Shown: one piece after another, positions 55,960-64,000 of the stretch
Layout: each line of letters opens with the position of its first letter
Position numbering within the stretch: position 1 is the stretch's first letter
Assembly (NCBI GenBank): GCA_930367205.1
Contig: OV884012.1
Location: 51,791,239 to 51,855,238, forward strand
DNA from: Acanthosoma haemorrhoidale
Taxonomy: Eukaryota; Arthropoda; Insecta; Hemiptera; Acanthosomatidae
Direction: 5' to 3'
DNA: 64,000 nucleotides
The notes under the pieces: generated by a model
Database searches by the model: none
The model's input: the letters and a program-made list of their open reading frames with translations, nothing else
What the model was told of the DNA's origin: nothing
Made by a program: the position numbers and the translations under genes

Positions 55960-58800
55960 AACCTTTAGCACTATATTAGTTTTACCTTTTAATTTTAAGT
56001 CGTCTGATGGCTTACTCAAATATATCCGCGGAATACTGAATGTTTAGAAACTATAAAAAAGTATCGAACTCAGAATTATTAAGGGAGGGTTTTATCACGT
56101 CAAGTAACATGCGACAATTAGGATAATAACAGGAATAGCGGAGAGATATAGTGACCAAAACTAGGCAATGCGATTGGCTCTGGAAATTAAACCCTTTTCT
56201 CCAATTAATTGAACTACTACTCTTGTTTGTGTACTCGTAAGGGCACAACGAGAATAATAATAAATGTCTCAGGTAAGGACTGTTAGAAGTACCTAGGAGT
56301 GATTAAGACATAGAGAGGTAGAAGAAAAGCTATCTATGGCATCAATTCTAAGTTTATATTTACAAGAACCCATTATGTTTAGTTTAAGTTCAACACATTG
56401 CTAACTATTTTTCTATTAGTTTGCTAATTTTCACTCCTTGAAACCAGAGGGTAGAAAAGGTACGTAATGGGCAAAGGAATTGTGCCATTAGCATTTGATG
56501 TTAGAAATAAACTCGAGGATTCCCCTGGTTGGTCGTTTGAAAATGAGATAATAACAAACCTGTTTGAGCACTTGATTTCCTACTTCTGTTATTCTCCCAT
56601 AATTGATTGCGACGTCACCATTCTATATTTAATCAATTCTGCTGAATCAACGTCCATGTTTTACTTTTGGTACTTTCCCTCTCTATCGTTGATTGCCTGG
56701 CAAGAAAGAAGTGGTTTTATTTTGTAATATTTCCGAACACTCATATTAATTTTAAATAACGAGAAGTGTGAGAAAAAAAACAAACGAATCGGCAATAGAA
56801 TTCTAATGTAAGGGATTAGATCTTTTTATTTTAAATCACATACAGGCTGTTTGCTTGAATTTCCAAAAACCAGTATATTTATGTATGTACCAATTTGTGG
56901 ACAGAAAAAGGTATCTATATATAAAGGTTTAACCCCACATCAGGCGCATACATCTTAAAAATATATTCGAAGAAATGGGAGCATGGACATGAATTCCATT
57001 TTTCGGTGTAAAACAATTGCACCGTTATTCTTTTGTGGTCAGAATTGTTTACCTTAGGAGGAATGCGTGAAGGGCATACATAATAACTTCCTGGTATTCG
57101 TCCAGGGATAGCATTATTTAAAATAAGTGGAAAAAAGAGCATTATGATGTTTTCTATCAGTATAATCCCCCGTGTAATTAAAAATAATCAAATTTTATTA
57201 TCAGTTGTTCTCTACAGAGAAATAACGTGACTAGTAGTGATTTTAAAATGCTAACAGGGTCCTTGCCTACAACCGAAAATTCTAGAATGCTAGTATTATA
57301 TGTCAAATCGAGCGAAGAATTTGAGGCTTAAAAATGAAATAAAACTTAGTAGACAAATGTTACTTTAAATTAGACAAAAATTACAAATGTATAAGTGAAC
57401 TACAGAACGACATTTATTTGAAATTCTTAGTAACTAATTATTGTTTCTGATTTGATTTCTTTAAACCTTCTCTCTGCTTCGTATGGGTCACTTTTAATTT
57501 TATACAATGAGTAGTTGTATCTCCGGAGGCAATTTTGATGTAAAAAAAATACTTATTCTAGAATAAGTTAATCCCAGGACAACATAAACGGATAAAATGA
57601 CATGCTTACTAGTCTAATGAATTTAAATAAATTTAGAACGGGATAATATAAATGATAGGAAAATAAAATCAACAGCTGTAACTAGCTGATCAGGTAATCG
57701 ATTGAACCTTTTTAGAGCTCAATGTTTCTTTAACGTTTTAGTTGAAAAATACGTCCAGTCGGATGAAAGGTTTGTCTTTACTTTCTAGATCTTTGAAAAC
57801 AAAAGAAAAGTACAAAGTTAAATATTTCGAGACACTGTTAAAACAATTGAAGTGGTTTCTTATCATGCGTGTTATTGAGATAAGTGTTAAGAAAACAGTA
57901 ACCGGTTAATCTATTAGCCTTATTACCGTTGTCTAGATCGTTAACGAGCATTTTTTAACTCTTCTTATTGTTTCTTTTTAATTATTATTATTTTATTTTG
58001 GTTCGGTATATGCCCCTTTACACAGATAGTTACTTTTACAACATGGCGCCTTTGACGTTGAATCTCTTATTTGAAAACTCGCCAGTATTTTTCTTTTTTA
58101 AGATGAATTACTTTTTATTAGTCAATAAGTTTTATTGTTAAAAAGTATAAAGGAAATAGAAATTGAAAAAAACAATATCAAAAGATATACGGTAGTCGGC
58201 GCGAGTTTGTTGAACATTTATTAAGTGATTGTTAAAAGAACTCAATAAACTCATTATATATAAATAGTGTAGAACCTTAGCTGAACATAGGGGATTCATG
58301 TAAATTTATACTTCAAATTGCGGCCTCTAGCTTTACATTTTAGCTAGATACGGCTCTTAAAATTAGATAAATGTAAATATGAAATTCAGTTAGGCTCAGG
58401 CGCTTTCAGGTTAGATCGCTCCTCTTCTACTTCTCTCGGCCTTAAACACTCCAATCTTGCTCACAGTCCTCACCTGAGATAACTTATATAAAAACAGTTA
58501 TTTGGAGAAAATAGCGAACCCATCGAGAGCCAATGACACTAGTTTTAGTCACTTACCCAATATTTTTGCACTAAATCACTTCATTTTATATATTAAAAAA
58601 AAATCGTTTTTTCAATAAATAGACAAAATAGTGATGATGAGTATTGGCAAAATCGTCTGGAACATCAAATATGTGATGGTTCCCTAAATATTGTTTTCTA
58701 TGCATCTGTAACATTTATGTTTGAGATACAGTTTTTAATGTGTGCTCTCAACCTTTGTGAAAAAATAAGAACCTTAAATCTTAAATAGCTTAAAGAGAAG
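55960..58800. other. AT-rich region, no supported gene
   Basis: Short open frames only (for example 56,467-56,727). No repeat partner noticed. Confidence 0.4.
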
Positions 58801-58810
58801 AGACTTGAGA

Positions 58811-59176
58811 GTTCATCCGACGTAGACATATCAAATTTTTCGACTCCCTGCAATACTTGAAAAACCCGGTGTTTAACACGAAAACCCCCGCTTCGTTCCC
58901 CCATCGATGGCAGGACGCTGTAGTGTCTGGAACGCTTTAGTCTTAGGTTCTAGGTTTAGGTTTTAGTTTTTAGTTTCCCGGTTGTAAGCTGAAGGTGAGC
59001 CTCATCACCTAGTATGTGTATATGATTTATTGACTTTTAACTTCAAAAAGAATGTATTATATTTATGCACTGCTTTGAATGCATGGAGAAAGAGGAGAAA
59101 TATGTAAATTATAAATTATTCATTTATTTATTTTGTTCATTGTAATTTTCAATAAAGAGGATTTGATATTAAAAAT
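58811..59176 (+). mobile_element. Family-A LINE insertion of 366 bp with target-site duplication
   Basis: 5'-truncated in the RT C-terminus ('ttcatccgacgtagacatat' onward), with the ancestral TAG near 58,938, the 3' UTR hairpin AGGTGA-6 nt-TCACCT and AATAAA. ACTTGAGA at 58,803-58,810 is repeated at 59,177-59,184. The tail is short and T-interrupted, so it is older than the 54.1-kb copy. Confidence 0.85.
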
Positions 59177-59184
59177 ACTTGAGA

Positions 59185-61259
59185 AAGGTTAAAAGTCAGA
59201 GACAAGTGGGCCAATTAATAGATACGGTACTGACTTTTTCTCGTAAAATTTTACTTCTCACTCAAGACCTGTATATTTTTATGTTATTATATTAAGTTTA
59301 GTCCGAGGTACCGTTGAAAACACTTCGATGAATGATTTCTGATCGATGGTATCATTATATTTCTGGATGAGGCCACTATCGTAGCCTATTTTTTATAAGT
59401 TTGAGAGGTATGGAAGAAAAAAAAAATAAATAAAAAAATTAGAGCATTTTTGTAGCCAAGCTACAGGAAATATAATGAAGCAATTGTAAACAGATTCGTT
59501 TGTAGAATCTATATTTTGTAACATATATTAATTTTGTAACAAGGGGATATGAAAGAAAAAACAATTTTTATTAGAGCATTTTAAGTTGCCGTCAGTAATA
59601 AATTTTAATGTACTCTTGCCTGTACCTATAAATATTTTCAAGGTGAGGTAAACAATTTTTTGTTCATGAAATTTATATTGCCAACCATTATTGCGTTACT
59701 AAATTGTTCACTTGAGTTATTGTGAACAACTCTAGTCACAATGCATCTTAATTGTACATAGTAACAAACAAGTATCTGTTTATTGTATTTTGAATACTAA
59801 CATTTAAATCGTCATCATCAGGCGCTGAGGTTAATAGTTAAGTAGGCTGTTCCTAATGTCCACTTAGTAGCTATAACTTTTACTCTCTACGTCTCTATGT
59901 TCTACTCTCTAAGTCATAATTGTTGTTTGATGAGAAAAATAGTGACACGACCGAAATTCGAAATTGGAGTTCTTAATTTCTGGGCTATGCAGTGTCGTTT
60001 CTCATTTATGGAACAGCTAGGATAGTAAGGGCGTCCGAAAAGAAACCAGAAGGCCTCATGTTCCAGTATCAAATGTGACTAATTATTCAATTGAAACAAT
60101 AGTTATAAATATTTAGACTGGTTGAATTACAAATCCCTAATTTTGTTTATACAACATAACAGTATACTGTTAATAGAAGCATGCACCTTTTGTCTCCCGA
60201 TCTATTTTGAAATATTTCAATCACAAATCTGAAATCGTAATATCTTATTGAAGAAGTTTCTCACTGACAGTTACAAGATCCATGTTGCACTTCCACGCTA
60301 GAAAGCAAACTCCTCCTTCATAGCGCTGGGAGAGTTCTGGTTCGTCAGGAATTTCCAAACTCACCAACTTGGGAATGCTCGCAATATCTGGATATTGGTG
60401 CAATATATATATATACAATCAATATGGAGCTAACAAAGATCGTCAGAGACAGTATTTTTCAGCTTGGCCAACCCCTCTAAGAAACAATTCGATGGCCAGA
60501 GACTCCAACCAAGCATCAAAACTTAATTATTTTTTGTTCTCTATTCTATTATTTTGTTCCTTTTACAACATTTTTATTAAATACGTGTGTATTGGTCCAA
60601 ATATTGATCTGATTGGCGTCTATTGTGTAGGTTATAAATATGTATTGCTCCAATCATTAATTATAATTGACTTATAGTATGCTCTCTCTTGAATTGCCTA
60701 TTCAGCAGGTTCTTGTACCGTTTTTAAACATTCAGTTTTATTTGGGCTGCTATTAATCACTAGAAAAACCAATATAAAATTGTCATTAATCTCCTGACAT
60801 GGAATTACTAACAAATTACATAAAAAAAATAGAAAACTGGCTTCAACCCCCCTCCCCTCCCCCAAAAAAATCGCTTGTTAAGGGAAAGATAATTCCTCCT
60901 CCCCCGCAGTCAATAATACACCCTTTCGTTGATGCCTCATTTTTTATTTGATACCTGTCAAGTATGTCAAGTGCCTCTTTCTAATCTAACTTGTAATTTT
61001 TAATCATTTAAATTAAAATATTTAATAATGTAGTACAGATATCCTGATCATAAAATAATGAAGTGTGTTTATTTGTTGTTGCAATATCACATGATATTTG
61101 TGAGTTGCAACTGATATGTGTTAAAGATATTGTTATCTGTTCCTAGCCTATTTAGCTACGTACCTATGTAGAAAATTTAGTTTTGTTAGTTTTAAAATGT
61201 TATAACACGTGGATTTTAAGCCTTTTCTCTGGGTTTTCAGCGCACTGTGCTTGTTTTAG
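59185..61259. other. AT-rich region, no supported gene
   Basis: A family-W end lies at 59,385-59,440 ('ttttataagtttgagagg' and A-rich tail). The open frame at 60,369-60,677 is hydrophobic but unsupported. Confidence 0.4.
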
Positions 61260-61431
61260 GAGATCTTTTCCAGGGACCTATTTTCTTTGTGTTTTTCATC
61301 CTCCATTGCGGAAGACTTATTCAGAGACTAACAATAGTCTGTATAACAGTACCCTGCAACGGAAATATAAAAATAAGAACATTATATATTTACAATCAAA
61401 TACTATCGATACCATCAAATTATCTAAATAA
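61260..61431 (+). CDS. Weak candidate third exon of gene 2
   Basis: An acceptor TTGTTTTAG gives the phase needed by the 51,104 donor (completing an Arg codon). The frame then reads RSFPGTYFLCVFHPPLRKTY with two N-glycosylation sequons in ETNNSLYNSTLQ. It becomes Ile/Lys-rich and reaches TAA at 61,431, so a donor within it, or a terminal exon, would be needed. The intron would be 10 kb. Suggestive only. Confidence 0.2.
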
Positions 61432-63200
61432 ATATGCATTCACAGTTATGTAATTTAAGAAGTATCTGATTAATGAATATTATCTGGAGGAATCTTATCT
61501 GACTGAAAATGTATCTGAAAAAGAACCAGCGATCTATTGCTGACAGGCTGAAATGATTGCATCAGAAACAATTCAATCTCGGTCGTCGCCGATGTTTTAT
61601 TGACCGTTTTTTAGGGACAAGGCCAGAATGGTTGAATACCCTTGTCAACAGAAGACATCAACGAACACAAATTCAAGTCGGAGTTGTCCGAGACTTGGTT
61701 TTATTTAAATGGGGGCGCCATTACTATAATTTTGCTACTCATATATTGATATAATTTATAACAGCCAAAAATTGCCACTAATAAACAGCAGGTCTTGACG
61801 AACAGAGATTGATAGTGTGTATACTTCATTGTTTACGTCTTGCAGTAATAAAATTTGTCCTAAATCTTTCTACTGAGACATTTTCAGGAAACGTACACAT
61901 AATTTAATTCAAAATACTCTTTGACGGCAACTTTTTTTTTTAAATATATATCTGTAGCAAATCTATAAAAATCGACCAATAGAGTGCTTAGTGCTAATTT
62001 TTACTTTTTTTATTATAGAACTCAATGGGACGTATTACTAGCTTAGTTTTTCGTATTTAAGGGGCGTGGAGAGGAAATAACTCAATATGTTGGAATTAAA
62101 GTTAATTTCTTTGTGATTTATTAGAAGTTAGGCTAAATAAAAATCACATTTTTTTTATTATCGTCAGTTATTTTTTCCTTTGAATGCTGCATTAAGTTTA
62201 TATTACTTAAAATGCAATAGCGTTCAGCTGTAGATTAAGAGAACTGAGGTCAGTAGTTAGACGCTAGATTTCAGTTTCATGAAGCACATTTCTGGTGCAT
62301 GAAATAACTAAGACGAATTATCTGTGGACAGATAATATTATTGAATTTACGCACTATCGTTTTTTCAAATCTGTGGTTGGGTTGGTTTTTGAGCTCACGT
62401 TGCCTCACTGAAATGAGTTCATGACTGTTGTGCCAACCTCACCACGGAAAAATAGAAGTTACCCTCTTCACGGACCAAAAAACACCCGCATACATTTCCA
62501 TATTTCATCAGTAAATCTTCGGCATCAGTATAGAGAGAGGGGACTAGTTCACAAACAAGAGCTCACTAGGGACGCGGGCGTGGTAGCTCTGATTGGGCAA
62601 AATAAACGATCATAGCATTGGCCGAAATAAAAAGCTCTCTCATTTGCTTCACGCTGAAATTACCAGCATGGCTTTCTTATTTAATTTTTTAATCAACAAA
62701 AAATTCTCCTCTTACTATCCTCTCTCTTACCTATACTCTCTTACCTATCCTTGCTATCTTTAGTCTAGCACTGTCATCCTCCTCGATGATATATACAAAA
62801 GTTAGCCTAGATACATGAGTGTACATGTTATTTACAGGCATTGAAAGTTGTAAAACAAAGGAAAAAAAATGTAATTTTCTTGCATTCTCAAAACATTAAT
62901 TTATATTGTTTGACTAACAGACAGACTCTCCCTCAGAAATAAGATCCATCACTAAACATTTCCACACAATTACGAACTGACACAGTTAGATGCTGTCGAA
63001 AGTGTGAAAATGTGACTGACCAATTGTTCAAACTACACTTAAACCATTAGTTAACTTTTAATCCTTATGACTCTTCACTGTGGGATGTTAGACATTTAGA
63101 ATTTGATGTTAACGTGTTGTTTATATTAGTTAATCACCCATTACTGGGGGTCTGAAAATGACTTTTGTCCACCTAGATTGTTCGGATAAAACATTGTGTG
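61432..63200. other. No supported gene
   Basis: The open frames at 61,557-61,754 and 62,421-62,615 are Arg/His-rich and may derive from decayed elements. No motif is recognised. Confidence 0.35.
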
Positions 63201-63211
63201 CTGGTTGATTA

Positions 63212-63282
63212 CCATCACAATTATTAAGGGACGCCGTTTCGATCTACTACGCATGTCTGCATCAGAACCTTACTTGAAATGG
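63212..63282 (-). ncRNA. Hammerhead-ribozyme-like motif, copy 2
   Basis: On the minus strand: CTGATG (63,265-63,260), a 19-nt insert, GAAAC (63,240-63,236), triloop GGC, GTC (63,232-63,230). Stem I pairs TAAGG with CCTTA, and further out CCAT with ATGG. It is homologous to copy 1 downstream of the GTC ('tgatg.t.atcaacca'). Stem II is weak here. Confidence 0.35.
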
Positions 63283-63944
63283 TTGGGAACCTTACTGTAT
63301 CTAGTTGTGTACTCATCCCTATTCTCTGACCATATCATATGAGAACCTAATGCATCCCTTGATAGTGTCTTGAAACGTTCATAAATAAATGTGATAAAAT
63401 ACAAAACTGTTTTTGTTGTTTCGTTAATCTCAGTTACATGCAAGACTAGAAAAGAGAAAACAAACCATCTTGCATACCTTCTGAAATAAAAGGCTACTCC
63501 CTCGTCTTTCCAGAATTGATATAGATTTTCACGCGAGGTTTTTCTGCAGCCTATACAGACTTTATTTGGCAGTCCATAGTATATTTACTTCCTATTTGGG
63601 CGGTCTTGGGTCTATTACTCAATAATCATAGTATTTTTTTTGTTCCATAGCCCCTTTATCAATTTTATTTACATTTTAACAAAATAAAGATTCTACAAGA
63701 ATTTGAATCGATCACAAAATTGTACTTCCTGCTTATTATATCTGCTGTAGCGTAGCTACATTTTATAAAATTTTTGTGCGGATATATAATATTTTTTGGT
63801 AACAATCTGATCTACATAGTACAATGATTTGAGTATTTGAAAGGTGGTGGGGCTCACCTTATGGATAATTTTGACTAATACTTAACCTAAGTTGTGTTGG
63901 TAGTGTCACATACCAGGTTTGTGAGGTGCGTCTGTCTCTGTGTT

Positions 63945-64000
63945 TCCGGGGTTTCCAAAGCTCTCAAATTTGAAAAATTAAGGAATAAGGAAAAAATAAA
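63945..64000 (-). mobile_element. Family-W end, copy W6, cut by window edge
   Basis: It contains 'ccaaagctctcaaatttg' and 'aaggaataaggaaaaaataa', the reverse complement of the W2 terminus. Confidence 0.4.

Noticed and set aside
1..64000. CRISPR arrays, bacterial operons, riboswitches, rRNA
   Set aside because: None is visible. The sequence is eukaryotic nuclear DNA and no regularly spaced short repeats or rRNA blocks were seen.

Overview
This window is AT-rich nuclear DNA of a eukaryote with spliced genes. It looks like an arthropod, probably an insect. The reasons are introns with GT..AG borders, an SLC15 peptide transporter whose signature blocks resemble insect PepT-type proteins, decayed Jockey-like LINE fragments, a Tc1-type transposon, mariner-like MITEs, and many dispersed repeats. 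I cannot fix the order; a hemipteran is only a guess.

Layout. 1-2,290 is a head-to-tail pile of 5'-truncated copies of one non-LTR retrotransposon (called family A here), each with an A-rich tail. One copy has a clear target-site duplication, and the pile ends in a 546-bp unit (family X). 5,828-6,935 repeats the arrangement: a broken zinc-knuckle ORF1 remnant, a family-A tail and a second X unit. About 6.9-15.3 kb is AT-rich with no supported gene.

15,340-25,194 (+) holds gene 1, an SLC15/POT proton-coupled oligopeptide transporter. I reconstructed it as 10 exons plus a tentative short first exon. All phases agree and the total is 1,476 nt (491 residues). It lacks the large extracellular domain of PepT1/PepT2. 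Its introns carry two MITEs, each ending about 50 bp before an acceptor, and a tRNA-like 50-mer without an anticodon arm.

25.2-44.2 kb is mostly repeats: a Jockey-like RT pseudogene (26.78-27.37 kb), diverged tandem repeats (27.4-27.9 kb), a LINE C-terminal remnant (31.6 kb, minus strand), several small repeat families, a broken Tc1-like transposon (41.1-42.6 kb), and one unassigned open exon-like frame (38.6-38.9 kb).

44,288 onward is the start of gene 2 (+). Exon 1 (44,288-44,378) and exon 2 (50,978-51,104) are phase-compatible. They encode an acidic-dileucine N-terminus followed by a five-glycine GxxxG membrane segment; the family is not recognised and the rest is uncertain or beyond the window. 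Its first intron contains a perfect 222-bp inverted repeat with an 88-nt loop. Distal to exon 2 are a transposase C-terminal remnant (53.1 kb), two more family-A copies with target-site duplications (54.1 and 58.8 kb) and a GC-rich block (54.8-55.7 kb). Two hammerhead-ribozyme-like motifs lie at 43.6 kb (+) and 63.2 kb (-).

The two genes are independent and no operon-like logic applies. The most interesting items are the 222-bp hairpin, the hammerhead-like pair, the ectodomain-less transporter, the three-ended mariner MITE, and the conserved 3'-UTR hairpin of the family-A LINE.
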